Notes under the pieces: model-generated
The model's database searches: none
What the model was told of the DNA's origin: nothing
Seen by the model: only the letters and a program-made list of their open reading frames with translations
From: Botrytis cinerea B05.10
Lineage: Eukaryota; Ascomycota; Leotiomycetes; Helotiales; Sclerotiniaceae
Length of the DNA stretch: 64,000 bases
Reading direction: 5' to 3'
Assembly (NCBI RefSeq): GCF_000143535.2
Contig: NC_037316.1
Span: 248,001-312,000, forward strand
Shown: piece after piece, positions 12,972 through 25,322 of the stretch
Position numbering within the stretch: position 1 is the first letter of the stretch
Layout: the number at the start of each line of letters is the position of its first letter
Translations under genes and position numbers: made by a program

Positions 12972-15900
12972 ATGGCGTCAACGACGACCTCAACTTCATC
13001 CTTGTCGTCAAGGCGGCAAAAGACTGGCGTGGGATCTTTTACTATCAATGAGCAAATTGGTAAAGGGAGTTTTGCCACAGTTTATCGGGGCACACATATG
13101 GTATGTCATTGAGTAGATGGCAGCCTTGCCATCTTATCTGCTATTTTGGATAATTCTTGAGAGCTTTCAGACCTCAAATATCTACAACTTCTGTCTCATA
13201 TTCTCGAATGCTTCTAATGCTAACGCGTCTTATCACAGCCCAGTGGAAATCTCGTGGCGATAAAGTCCGTAAACCTATCCAGACTGAATAAGAAACTCAA
13301 AGACAACTTATATGTCGAAATCGAAATATTGAAAAGCCTTTACCATCCTCATATCGTTGCCCTCATTGATTGCAGAGAATCTGCCTCGCACATACATCTG
13401 ATGATGGAATATTGTGAACTGGGGGACTTGTCATATTTCATTAAAAAGAGGGATAGATTGGCCGATAATCCTACACTTTATGATATGGTTCAGAAATATC
13501 CTATGCCAGTCGAAGGCGGACTCAACCAAGTTGTAGTTCGTCACTTTTTCAAACAACTATCCAGTGCCATGGAATTCTTAAGAGAGCGGGACTTCGTACA
13601 CAGGGATGTTAAACCACAGAATTTACTTTTGATACCATCACCGGAATGGATAGCAAAGAGGGCGAAAGGTGGACCAGAAGCCATGAAGGCGAGCAAGGAA
13701 TCCGTTGTGGCTATGGTTGGAATAAATTCATTACCGATGCTTAAATTGGCAGATTTTGGATTTGCTCGATCCTTACCATCTACTTCGCTTGCAGAGACTT
13801 TGTGCGGTTCACCCCTTTACATGGCACCCGAAATTTTACGTTACGAGAAGTATGATGCACGAGCTGATCTCTGGTCTATTGGAACGGTTCTTTATGAAAT
13901 GATGACCGGAAGACCTCCTTTCAAAGCAATAAATCACGTTCAATTGTTACAAAAGATTGAAAAAAATCAAGATGAAATTAGATTCCCTAGTAGGGGTATC
14001 TACAGCAGAGATTTGAAAGATATTGTGCGACGTCTCCTCAAAAAGAAACCGGAAGATCGAATAACCTTTCCAGAATACTTTGCTCACCCCGTCGTGACCG
14101 AACCAATTCCTGGCCTGGTTGGGGATGATCGACCAAAGGAAAAATCTCCGGAAACTTCAATTGTTCGCCAGCCATCTTTGAGAGATCGTCAACGTGAAAG
14201 TCCAACTGTCAAGCATATTGACACGGCATATGAATCATTGATTACTAGAGACATTGGGGAGCAATCTCCAAGAACTCCTAATATAGAATCCAATCAACCT
14301 TTTGGAACACCAGGTCGTAGCTCGGGTCGTCCTGACTCCAGAGATCGACCTTCTCCAGTTTCTGCTGCAACTGCTCCAAATGTGGATACCTTGCCACGAC
14401 AAAGAGATCGCAAGGATCGCACGGAACCAAATTATGCTCCTATTGTAAGAACTGGGTCCACGAAACAACGTTACGATGAGCAAGCGAATTTGCAACCCAA
14501 AAATGAAGTTCAATCGAGTAATTCCATAACTGAAGCCGAGCAAGATGTTCGCGATGCTAGAGAATATGTTCTCGTTGAGAAGAAAGCTGTTGAAGTAAAT
14601 GCTTTTGCTGATGAGATGGCTGCAAACCCACGACTTGGACGTGCTAATTCAGCACCTAAACAATTGCCCAGAAGACATACATCAATGGGAGAACCAAATT
14701 CGACAACAGGAGCTGTAGCTGTACCACCTTCACGTATAGTTCAAAGAGCGTCAGGAAGAGCCCAGCCTGATACATCATCCGCCAGAAATTCATATGGTTC
14801 TTATGGTAAAACTGGTAGTAGTCCATCAACTGCTTCAGCTATAGCTAAAGCACTCCAAGGCGCGAGCGTCAGGGTATTTGGAGTTTCTTGGTCACCAACC
14901 CTCATTGGAAAAGGTCCATCTCCACCACAATTATACAATCCTTATCCCGCTTATCCTACACCTAATGCTGGGTTGATTGGAGATGGTCGACCTATTGATG
15001 AGGACCAAAGAGTTGTTAATATCATTGAGGATTCTGCAACTCGAAGTGATGTTGTTTATGGATTTGCTGAAGTCAAATATCGACAGCTTATTCCTTTAGC
15101 ACCTTCTATGAATCATGGCCTAGGAGGTCCAAATCCAGAAAGAACAGGTGATGCTATGGATGAAGATGATGGTCTAACCGTGGAGGCTATTGTCAACTTA
15201 TCCGAAGAAGCACTTGTGTTATATGTCAAGTCATTATCACTTCTTTCAAAATCTATGGATATTGCAGGAGCTTGGTGGTCACGAAAGCAACGTGGTGGAA
15301 TTGTTAGTGGAGGTCACACTCCAGGAAGTGATTCATCTTCAGCAGCTCAAGCAGGAAACCGTATTAACGGTGCAGTTCAGTGGGTTCGCACCCGATTCAA
15401 TGAAGTTTTAGAGAAAGCAGAACTTGTTCGACTCAAATTGGTCGAGGCTCAAAAAAGACTCCCCGAGGATCATCCAGGACACCCGAACAATCGTTCAACA
15501 GCCTCAAGATTGGTTGGTGGATCTTCAACTACTGATGGTGTTGTATTGAGCTCCGGTATAACCGCTGAAAAGCTGATGTATGATCGTGCTCTAGAGATGA
15601 GTCGTACAGCAGCTATCAATGAGTTGGCAAATGAAGATCTCCCTGGTTGTGAAATTTCATATACCACTGCCATTAGAATGCTTGAAGCAGTTCTCGAAAA
15701 TGATGAAGAACTTATTCCTCGAAAGAGATCATCAAGTTTACGGGAAGATAAGGAGAAATCTGAAGGGGGAGAAGTTAATGGTATTAATTTTGGTGATAGA
15801 AAGGATGTCTTGAAAGGTAACTATGATTCTTGGTTTTGTGAAAGCTTACATTTGTGAATGAACTGCTAATTCGAAAATAGTACTGCAAATGATTCGTACT

Positions 15901-16032
15901 CGTCTTCAAGTCCTCAAGAAGAAGATGACAGCTATTGCTAAACATCAATCAATGCCACCTCCATCATCATCTCCACGTCGAAGCTATAGTGGAGGAACCA
16001 CTCCTACCATCAATAATACTCCACCGAAATGA
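12972..16032 (+). CDS. ATG1: Autophagy-initiating serine/threonine kinase ATG1
   Basis: Three exons (12972-13100, 13239-15816, 15881-16032) encode 952 residues. The kinase domain starts at about residue 22 (IGKGSFATVYRG glycine loop). It has catalytic Lys52 in VAIK, an HRD Asp166 in FVHRDVKPQN, DFG Asp215 in LADFGFA and the activation/APE segment LCGSPLYMAPE, and it ends near residue 305. An Atg1-type insert precedes the DFG. A disordered middle carries a candidate Atg8-interacting motif YVLV at 486-489, in the position of the yeast Atg1 motif. The C-terminal 300 residues resemble the tandem MIT/EAT domain that binds Atg13. Known role: with Atg13 and Atg17 it starts phagophore formation. The first intron (138 nt) splits the kinase after residue 43. 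Confidence 0.95.
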
Positions 16033-17049
16033 ACAATATCCAGATAAGCAAGAAAGCTGGTCTTTCGATTAGTCAAATGCATTATGATAACATGGACGTA
16101 AGCGCAAATGCATAGTTCGGGCGTCATTCGAGTTTAGCAACTTTCCATCTCTTTTCTCATTCATTTTATGCTGAATTTTTTCTATGATTTTTTAGAAATC
16201 TCTGGATTTTTTTTTTTTGATTTTTTAATGTGGATTTGGTTGTTCTTTCCTTTCTTCTTCTCTTGGACTGGAGTACCTGGACTTGTGCTTTACATGGAGA
16301 TTTCGTTTGAGAGCAGGTGCATGCGACATTCACTTCGTATCACAACCTACTGATGATTATGATTGAGGGTCGGAATGGTTAAGATTGGCGTTTTTTACTT
16401 GATACTATTATTTTCAGAGATTGAGAGCTTGTGAATGCACAAACCTCCCAGGCTTTTTTTCTTTCTTTCTTTTCTTTTTGCAATATTCAATGGGGTTAGG
16501 ATGGGAAGGAGGATGGATGGATTGATGGTGTTTGATAGAAACAGACACGCACACGCAAATGAATGGATGGATTGAATCAGGCACTCCCTCTCCTCTCTTA
16601 TGGGCGTATTACATCCAGATATTCATTCGGATTTGGTGTTTGGGTGGGATTTGATTTTACTTATGGGCTTTTTGCGTTGAATTTTGGTTGTGTCTAGGAG
16701 GACGGTGAGATGTGTATGCGTGCATGGATTGCATTGAATTGCATCATAGTATTTCAGAAGATACCATCATATCATATCATGACAGGCAGAAATGGAGGTT
16801 GTGGATATCAAACGAGGAAGTTGGTCAACTAGCGAGTGAGTAAGCAGTTCAAGAATGATTAGGATTTAAGGAATCAGGATTTCGGGGATTGGGACAGGAT
16901 AGGATAGGAATGGAATGGGATGGGATGGGATGGGATGGGATGGAATCGAATCGAATAGGATAGTTAGTATATGGTAGGATAGGATAGTATGTTAAAGATA
17001 TATTATATTAATCACAATATGAGTGATCCATAATTATGTGAACCTATTC

Positions 17050-17065
17050 GTGAGTGAGTGAGTGA

Positions 17066-17103
<38 letters not shown>
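17050..17103. repeat. (GAGT)n(GT)n microsatellite
   Basis: About five GAGT units pass directly into about 17 GT units. An open frame of Cys-Val repeats across it is an artefact. Confidence 0.9.
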
Positions 17104-17107
<4 letters not shown>

Positions 17108-17678
17108 ATATAAATTACCGACTACCGATTCCTTTTCTTCTTCTTCTTCTCCTCCTCCTCCTCCCTCCTTCACCTTCCCCTTCTTTCTCATCTATCCATC
17201 CCTTCATCAATTATCGCAGCACTTCATCACCGCATCATTCCCAGCTAGGTACGTACCATCACCATCACCATCACCACCCGCTCCACCACTCAAACGTATC
17301 CAATCCATTAATCTATCCATCTGCCAGTGCCCGTACTCCCTCCAGACGACAAGCGAATCGGATCGAATAAATTCCTATTAGACTGTTCATATCTCACATC
17401 CCACATTTCACATCTCACATTGAAGTATAGAATGATTTTCATCTGTCGAGGAAATTGGATATGTTAGGCTATTTTGTGCTTCGGTGTAATAAGATAAAAC
17501 AAGATATGATATACTATGCTATGCTATGCTATGCTATGCTATGTCATACTATCCTATCCTATCCTATCCTAATACTATATATGCAACCTCCTCCTTTCCA
17601 AACATCTCTTTCGTCCAGGTAGGTATACTTGCTCACAACCCACCTCACCACAATAATCACAAGGTGCGTTGAATCCAG

Positions 17679-18135
17679 CAAAAACGTCATGTTTCTATCC
17701 ATTCATCCCATTCTTCTTCATCGTCCAAAGTAAAGTAGGTAAATAGATCAAGAAACAGTAGATACCACCAACAGAAAAACTCCCTCCCAAATGCCATTGC
17801 CTTTTAGGTATAATTGCGACTTCAACTTTATAGTTCCGTAACGTCAAGCAAACCGTCATGTTTTTCACTCAATCCTTTTTCCCGATTTGCATTGCATTGC
17901 ATTGCATCAAAGAATCTCAATGCCCAATCGTCAAGCGGATTGCCAAAAAACAGTAGATACCCCAAAAATCAAAACTCCTTCTTCCCAATGCCTTTAGGTA
18001 TAATTGCGACTTAAAGTCAAGCAAAACGTCATGTTTATGTATCATTTTCCCCTCCCGTTCGCCGATGCCAGTTTAGATCGTAAAACATCTTTGTAATGAG
18101 AAAAGAAAAAGTAAAAACAGTAGATACCCAAATTC
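17679..18135. repeat. Imperfect tandem noncoding repeat, unit about 165-195 bp
   Basis: Three blocks recur in the same order. ACAGTAGATACC is at 17755, 17950 and 18117. TTTAGGTATAATTGCGACTT is at about 17803 and 17992. CAAAACGTCATGTTT, with one variable base, is at about 17680, 17850 and 18022. Two full units and partial flanking units are present. The array lies 85-540 nt beyond the ornithine aminotransferase stop codon, so it may fall in its 3' untranslated region. It encodes nothing convincing. Confidence 0.8.
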
Positions 18136-18220
18136 TTTTTGAACCCCTTCTCTGAAAAACAAAATGAAACCTCTCTTATAAAAAAAAAAATGCGTGTGCT
18201 GAATGAGAATCGGAGTTTTC

Positions 18221-19909
18221 TTAATTTTCCAATGGGATGTGAACATTCTTCTCGCCTGCAGGAATAACGTCATCTTCTTTCTCACCTTTGAGGTTTGGTA
18301 ATTCGGCGATAGATTCCTTGATGATGGCGAGAGCCTTTTGAATGTCTTCCTCGCTGATAACAAGAGGTGGTGCAAGACGAATGATGTTCTCATGGGTTGG
18401 TTTGGCCTATGAATTGTTAGCCATGTTCATCTCAAACAGTTTTCAATTATAAAATAGAAAAAACTTACAAGTAATCCCTTGCTCTTCATCAACATACACA
18501 AATCCCATGCACTGTGACCACCAGTCTTTGTTTCATCAATGACAATAGCGTTCAACAAACCCTTTCCTCTAACCAACTTAATCATAGGGCTGTTGAAGTC
18601 TTCCAATCCCTTTCTCAAGACATGACCCAACTTTTCAGCTCTCTCAGTCAATTTTTCTTCTTCCATGATTTCCAAAGCACGAATAGAAACTGCACAACCC
18701 AATGGGTTACCTCCATATGTAGAACCGTGAGTACCGGGTTCAACAGTAAGCATAATCTCCTTTGAACTCAAAACACAAGAGACTGGGTACATTCCACCAG
18801 AGATGGCCTTTCCGAGGGTAACCATATCTGGTTTAATACCAGACCATTCTGAGCAAAGCATACGTCCAGTTCTACCGATACCGGTTTGGATTTCATCACA
18901 GATCAAGAGGACATTATGTTTCTTGCAAAGAGCATGAACCTTTGCAAGATAATCATCATCTGGGACAACAACACCGGCTTCACCTTGAATCGGTTCGACA
19001 ATAAAGGCAGCAGTGTTCTTTCCGTGGGCTTCGAGGACAATTTCGAGATCAGATACATTGTTGAATCTAATTTGTCTCTTGGTGGTTGGGCATGCAGCAC
19101 CGACACCTGGAACATATGGACCATAGTTATCGCGAGATTCAGGATCGACAGACATGGAGATTGCGGTCATCTATAATGGAAACAACAAGTTAGTATCATA
19201 CGATAAAAGAAATTCGAGCGCAGCGAGCTATGGGGGTTTGGGGGCTTGCCCCCTTCAAGAAGATTCAATCAATTGAAGATGACGCTCCGCTGGCCCTCCG
19301 GGGGCCACTGCCGTGGAGGCAGACTAGAGATGTATAAAAGGATGAGAAAAGGTTATTGCAACATACCGTTCTTCCGTGAAAGTTTTCTGCCGCTGCAAAA
19401 ATGAGCGCCTTATCCTGCTCAACGCCCTTAACCTTATACGCCCACTTTCTCGCAATCTTGATCGCGGTCTCCACAGCCTCTGCTCCTGTATTCATGGGCA
19501 AAACCATATCATATCCAAACACTTGTTTAATCTTCTCTGCCCATTTAGGGAAGACATCATTATGGAATGCTCTTGAGGAAAGCGTTAGACGTTGGGCTTG
19601 CGCACACAGAGCTGCCACGAGCTCTGGATGACAGTGGCCTTGGTTGACGGCGGAGTAGGCAGAGAGACAATCGATGTAGTGATTTCCTTCGGGGTCCCAG
19701 ACGGAGGATCCTGAGGCGCGTGCAAAGACGATGGGGAGGGGATGGTAGTTGTGGGCTGCGTAGGCGTGCTCGTCGTGGATGGCGGAGGCGGTAGAGGTGG
19801 AATGGTATTTGGATTCGGGGATGCTGGTTACGGGGGAGAAGGTGGGGGCGGTGGCTTTGAGTGTGCTACCGGCACCGTTGGTGGACAGGGTGTCTGCGTG
19901 GGGAGCCAT
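18221..19909 (-). CDS. Ornithine aminotransferase
   Basis: Three exons on the minus strand (19909-19367, 19170-18469, 18406-18221) encode 476 residues. Both introns (196 and 62 nt) are phase 0. The enzyme is PLP-dependent and converts ornithine plus 2-oxoglutarate to glutamate semialdehyde plus glutamate in arginine catabolism (yeast CAR2). Seen: [24 protein letters not shown], the PLP-contacting [12 protein letters not shown] with its Asp, and Schiff-base Lys302 in [10 protein letters not shown]. Fold-type I class III aminotransferase features are complete. No mitochondrial presequence is evident, so it is probably cytosolic. Intron 1 is about four times the usual length because it holds a GC-rich hairpin module also present in the neighbouring GPI10 gene. 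The gene is divergent from GPI10. Confidence 0.95.
19212..19320 (-). repeat. GC-rich hairpin element inside ornithine aminotransferase intron 1 (copy 1)
   Basis: Read on the gene's sense strand, a 5' module starts GCCTCCACGGCAGTGGCC, has a TGGCCC/GGGCCA stem and ends in CAGCGGAGCGTCAT. After a short AT-rich spacer a 3' module follows, with the GGGGGCAAGCCCCC hairpin, then AAACCCCCATAGCTCGC and TGCGCTCGAAT. Both modules recur almost exactly in GPI10 intron 1. The element ends about 20 nt before the branch point TACTAAC and about 40 nt before the splice acceptor. The surrounding DNA is AT-rich, so the base composition is foreign to the locus. Confidence 0.9.
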
Positions 19910-21391
19910 GGTTGATAGGGATGTGATTTGTGATAGATGTTGTTGAAGGTGTGGTTTGTGAATTGTTGCTATTATTTAGAGACTGTGTTAGAAATTGAAA
20001 TTGGGAAAGGAAATAGTATTTTGATATGCAATTGTAAGGAATTGTAGGATGTGGTGTTGTAGCTGTTGTATATGTTATTTGTAGGAGGAAGTGGGATGAA
20101 TGTTTGAAAGGGAAGTTTGCTTGCTTGTACTCTAATAAAGTACACCAAAGAAATAACCTGTTTAGTACAATATATCTACTTACTTTGTATTTTGAGTATG
20201 ATCTAGTATAATGTTCGCTTTATTAATAAAATGTATATAAAACCTTGATATCAAAAGTATCAATGAACAAACAAGTCAAGTCAAGTCAAGTCAAGCCAAA
20301 GCAAGGGGATTCAAGCCTCTTTATACTCGACTAGACGGGTCAGAATCGTGTCTATCTCTCTCTATCTACCTCTTTTCTTTTTTCTTCTTCTTCTTCTTCT
20401 TCCAAAACTCACTAAACCCCTAAGTGCAAGTATATCCCATCTTCCCACCCAGCTGATCACTCCATTGACTAACAGAAATTTCCCAAATCAAGACCATCTA
20501 CCATTTTGCTCGCGTTTTCTCTCCATCGTGCTTATACCTGCACTTAGGGGAACAAAAGACTCCAAAACACACCCGTTGCTTTCCGCCCTCGTCACCCCTT
20601 GCTTATAGGGTTCGAGTGAGGCGGAGATGATGATTTTAGGGTGTCCTTTTAGTGGATACGCATTGTCTGGGTTCTGCATGTACCTGGTCGTTCGGTGGTG
20701 AAAAGAGGATTTAGAGGGTCCAAGATTCATTTGGAACCTATCATTGGGGCTTTGATATTCTAAGCATAATCGTTCAGGATCTGATTGGATGAGAAGGGGA
20801 TTTGGGATTGAGGAACTCTGTCTTCCAAGGTTTCCTCTTCCAACAGTGACGGTTTTGAATGATTGAGTGATTGAGTGATTGAACGATTGAACGTTGCGTG
20901 AATGAGCATGAGAGGTTAGCTGTGATTTGAATGATATATCGGAGCGTAGTACATACAAAGACGTACATATATAACTAAGGGCAAAGACAAGAGATAATGA
21001 GAGCGATACAGAGGACGCAATTGGTTCCACCAGTTCCTTGATATGGGATTCGGTAATTTATTAGTCATTCAGACGTTTCGTCATTTGGTAATTCCTGATA
21101 GCATCGACACACGATAGGACACACCCCGCATAGTAGAGTACATCTATGGACAGATATCATTTTTGGAGTGCTCGTGTGATGAAAATGTAATAAGGCAACA
21201 AGGCAACAAGACATCTCTTCTTAGTCACCCTCTCATCGGGTAAAGATCGGTACGTGCTCACTCCCACCACACAAACACGTGGGCAGCTTCGTAGGAAATT
21301 ATATCATGTTCTCCAATTGTACATAGTATATATACATTCTTTCCCTCTCCCCCCCGCCGTCTCATTCAATCCTCATGAGCAATCCATCGTC
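19910..21391. other. Divergent promoter region between ornithine aminotransferase and GPI10
   Basis: This 1.48-kb interval drives genes on both sides. It contains a TCAAG repeat at about 20272-20297, a CTT-rich tract near 20385 and a TGATTGAGTGAT repeat near 20860. The longest open frame (minus strand, 20488-21030) has no recognisable domain, is rich in Ser/Leu from low-complexity sequence and is not supported as a gene. Confidence 0.5.
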
Positions 21392-24016
21392 ATGTCAAAT
21401 TCAATCCCGACCTCTAACAAAGAGGTAAAATCTTCTTCACCACCTACAATACCTTCACCTCCCCCCCATCACCTCAACCACAACCTCCCAAATCCAGATA
21501 TTCAAGAAAATGGTCTCCACGCTCTCGTAAATATCCAAACCGCAAAAGATATCTGGACTTTCCTTCTAGTATTTAGAGTCTTTAATTCTTTTCTCGTCAA
21601 AACTTTCTTTCAGCCAGATGAATATTTTCAAGCTCTAGAACCGGCTTGGGAAATGGCTTTTGGAGAGGGGAGTGGTGCTTGGATTACTTGGGTATGTGAT
21701 CTTTTCAATTCATTCTGTTTTTTTTTTCTTTGCGTCTTGTGGGCAAGGGAAGTGTGGACTGTTTATAAGATACGAAGAGGGGAAAGAAATATAGATGACA
21801 TGGTAGTAATTTTACCGGTGAAAGGGGGAGGGGGAATAAATTGGGAAAAGTTTCCCTCTTGTTATTTTCTCATACCTCACTTCCAAATATTCGGCCTCCA
21901 CGGCAGTGGCCCCCCGGGAGGGCCAGCGGAGCGTCATATACAAATCTTTCTTCATCTCATCTCGTCTCACTTCATGCCAGTTGAAACCAATTGACTATTT
22001 TTCCTTTATGGGGGCAAGCCCCCAAACCCCCATAGCTCGCTGCGCTCGAATAATTGATACTAATCAGATCAAATAGGAATGGCATTATCAATTAAGATCT
22101 TCATTACATCCGACTCTCTTTGCTGCTGCATATTACTTAATAGATAAACCTATGGAATTTGTGAATTTCTTTCCTCAATTTAGAGCTGAAGTTTTAGCTG
22201 TATTGCCAAATATCATTCAGGCTATTTTTGCCGCAGGTTGTGATTACTATACTTGGAAAATGGCAGAGAAAATGTATGGATTGGGTAGTAGAACTGGTTA
22301 TGTTACTGTATGTTTATATCTTGAATCTCTAGAAGAATTGAAAACTAATTTTGATCAGCTTCTCATGAGTGTATTAAGTCCTTGGAATTGGTTTTGTTCA
22401 ACAAGAACCTTTTCGAATTCTTTGGAAACTAGTTTAACAATTACTGCATTGTATTTTTGGCCTTGGGACATGGCAATTAGTTCTGGAGAGAAAATTAAAG
22501 AGGGAAAGAAGGAGATGTCGACTACGTCTATATCTAAAGGTGTTTTCAGAACGACAGAAACCGTAAACCAGTAAGATTTCTAGAGTTATGTATTCGAAAC
22601 TCATCATCTAATTGTAACAGTCTTCGATATTCCCTTCTTCTTGCAGGTATTGCCTGTATTCTTAGACCAACCAATCTTTTGATATGGTTTTGTGTCATAA
22701 TGCCAATCATTATGTCCCTCATACCCGGAGTATCTCCAAAAACAACTAAATCACCCATCCCACAAGATTACATTATTCTTCTCAGAGAAGCTATCTTATG
22801 TGGTTCGATCATCCTCATCATCTCAGCTATTTCCGATCGTCTCTACTTTGGAGAATGGACATTCCCACCTTACCAATGGCTTCATTTCAATATCTCTCAA
22901 AATTTAGCCGTATTTTATGGCAAAAATGATTGGCATTATTTCTTTTCCCAAGGCTTGCCACTTTTGTTACTCACTTATCTGCCATTCACGATTCTCTCGA
23001 CATTCAAAAGCTATACACCATCTACAATGCCAAATCCGGAATTCACTTACAACCTCCAAACAATTCTAACACATCTCACTGGTGTGATGATCTTCGTCTT
23101 AAGCACAATCTCCCATAAAGAAGTTCGATTCATTTACCCACTTCTTCCTATTCTTCTCCTCCTAACCGCACCATCAATCACATCATTTTTCACACGCGAA
23201 ACTCAAATCCCTACAAACGACTCTTCCAAATCGAAAATCGAAACCGCAACAATCCGCAAACCACTTCTCACCATTCTCATTCTCCTCAACATAGCCTTGG
23301 CAGCTTATACAACAATCATCCATCAATCCGCCGTGATATCCGTAAATACATTTATCCGACACAAATACGAAACAGAAATGTTGGATGCGCAAGGAATCCC
23401 TCTTCATTCTCCAGACGCATACACATATCTAAAACATTACCCCGCTTCATTTGATGAGCACGCGCCCCCTTCGCTAAATATCGACTACGATATTAAAAAA
23501 GAAGAAAATTCTCAATATGCAAAAAAGATGATGGGGACTTCCCAAAACCCGGATTGGGATGGGGAAAATGGGGAAGGTGCGATACCCTTTGTGGGATTTC
23601 TAATGCCCTGTCATAGTACCCCGTGGAGAAGCCAATTGGTGTATAAGGGATTGGGGGCCTGGGCTTTAGGATGTGAACCTCCTGTACATTTGGAGATGGG
23701 GCAGAGGGATATGTATAGAGATGAGGCGGATAGGTTTTATGATGATCCGCGGAGGTTTTTGAGGGAGGAGATTTTGATAGAGGGGGATGGGGAGGGTGAT
23801 GGAGATGGAGATGAGAAGAAAATGTGGCCCCGCTATCTGGTGGGATTTGAAGGGGTTGAGAAGGATGTGAGGGAATTTTATGAGGGGGTTGCGGAAGGAG
23901 CACAGGATGGAGCGGGTAGAGGAAAGAAAATGAAAGAGATTTGGAGAGAGAGAAATACCCAGTGGATTGATGATTGGAGGAGGAGTGGCGATGTAGTGGT
24001 TTGGGAATTTGTATAG
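21392..24016 (+). CDS. GPI10: GPI mannosyltransferase 3 (GPI10/PIG-B, glycosyltransferase family 22)
   Basis: Four exons (21392-21691, 22077-22307, 22359-22570, 22621-24016) encode 712 residues. The protein adds the third mannose to the GPI-anchor precursor in the ER lumen, using dolichol-phosphate mannose. Seen: the luminal FFQPDEYFQALEPAWEMAFG signature at about 65-90, EWHYQLRSSLHP directly after intron 1, SLLLAGIACILRPTNLLIW, and the family motif HKEVRF at residues 413-418, with many hydrophobic segments. Intron 1 is 385 nt, unusually long, and contains the second copy of the GC-rich element. Introns 2 and 3 are 51 and 50 nt; intron 2 is a multiple of three without a stop, so its retention would keep the frame. 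The start was chosen as the first ATG without the low-quality upstream extension from 21254. Confidence 0.9.
21894..22051 (+). repeat. GC-rich hairpin element inside GPI10 intron 1 (copy 2)
   Basis: The same two modules as in ornithine aminotransferase intron 1 occur in the same order and the same orientation relative to transcription. The 5' module (GCCTCCACGGCAGTGGCC to CAGCGGAGCGTCAT) differs by a small indel in the C-run. The 3' module (GGGGGCAAGCCCCC to TGCGCTCGAAT) is identical. The AT-rich spacer between them is longer (about 75 nt) and unrelated in sequence. The element ends 4 nt before the branch-point-like TGATACTAAT and 25 nt before the acceptor. Confidence 0.9.
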
Positions 24017-25322
24017 GGGTATGGGATGAGATGAGCCGTGAGATTAGGCGAAGAAGATAGTGGATGAAAGAAGAATGGATAGTGAAAATGTATACATAGT
24101 AGATAAAAAGAATTGAGATGATAAGATTAATATCGTATATAGCGCATTTATTCATTTCTCTTGCTCTCCTTAAGCCTCATCTTAAAGAAAGAAAGAAAGA
24201 AAGAAAGAAAGAAAACCCATCTCAATACTTTCCCTTTCCCTTTCCCTTTCCCTTTCCCTCTCCCTTTCCTCTCTATCTTCTCATCATTAACAAAATTCAC
24301 AAAATCCACAAAATCCAAAACCCTCTAATATACCTAAGTAAATATATTCCAAGTTCTACGCTTCCAATTCCATCTTTTCATCTCTCATTTCTCGTTATCT
24401 AATCCATCCCCCTTTCTCAATTCCCAATTCTCTAGAATCCTAATTCTTTTATATATATATATATATATAATATATTTTCAGTTTCATTTTATACATAGAC
24501 ACTATAGACACTATAGACACTATAGACACTACAGAGATTCGAGATTCGAGATTTTTTTTTTTTTTTTTTAGATCCAGGAGCATAATCGGAAAATAGGTTA
24601 TATATATATATATATACTTACTTACTTACTTACTTATTCTCTCCTCTTCTTTCTCTTTTCATTCTCCCCCACTCATTTCTTCATTTCCTCTCTCTCCTCT
24701 CTTTCCTCTTTCCTCTTTCCTCTTTCTCTTTCCTTATTCCCAGAAGAATAAATCCAATAAAAAGAATAAATTCAAAACAATCAAACAATCAAACCAAGAC
24801 AAGGCGAAGTGAGACGATATGAGCATTCCAGGATAAAGTAAAAAATCTTAATATTTCCTTAATCTCCCCCACCCTCCCCCTCTCCTTTTCCTCTTATCAT
24901 TTCTGATTTTCTTCCCTTCCCTTCTCTTCCCTTTCACTCTGCTTCCTCATCTGTACATCTAATATCACCCGATCAATTCATTGATATTATATCATCTCAT
25001 CTCATATCACCTAACATACCTATACCATACATATACTTCATATTAATATTCTCCTACTCTTCTACCGCTCTACCCTATACGCTTTCAACCCGATTCCCCC
25101 CCCCCCTGATATCCTCCATTCTTTATGCATTCATCTATCCACCTATCTCTCTCACGCATACTCTTCTATCCCCAAACCTTAAAATCCCTATTCCCAAATT
25201 ACCATTCCAAATCCCAAATCCCAAATCCCAGACCCTAAGAAACATTTTTTTCTATCCTCATTCTTCCTCTCATCTCTTCAAACCGAATACTTGTTAATCT
25301 CTCCAAGCATCCCCACTTCATC
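24017..25322. other. Convergent, microsatellite-rich spacer between GPI10 and dolichol kinase
   Basis: No gene is supported. The spacer holds (GAAA)n at about 24184-24213, (CCCTTT)n at about 24228-24260, TA tracts near 24451 and 24600, a nine-base ACACTATAG repeat at about 24496-24533, a T-tract near 24553, (CTTA)n near 24617 and a CCAAATC-type repeat near 25205. Both neighbouring genes terminate into it. Confidence 0.5.

Larger units (their letters stand above)
16033..18220. other. Convergent spacer between ATG1 and ornithine aminotransferase
   Basis: The interval contains no supported gene. It holds the 3' flanks of two convergent genes, T-rich tracts (16170-16260, 16456-16480), GGGAT and GGATA repeats around 16890-16990, a GAGT/GT tract at 17050-17103, CTATG and ATCCT repeats near 17515-17570, and a longer tandem noncoding repeat at 17679-18135 listed separately. 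Confidence 0.5.

Noticed and set aside
17679..18135. Possible CRISPR array from the repeated blocks
   Set aside because: The genome is fungal, the units are imperfect and long with conserved sub-blocks, and there are no equal-length unique spacers.
20488..21030. 180-codon open frame on the minus strand between ornithine aminotransferase and GPI10
   Set aside because: Low-complexity Ser/Leu content, located in the divergent promoter, and no recognisable motif.
21254..21391. Upstream extension of GPI10 from an earlier in-frame ATG
   Set aside because: It adds 46 residues of low-quality sequence not expected in the family; the ATG at 21392 gives a normal N-terminus.
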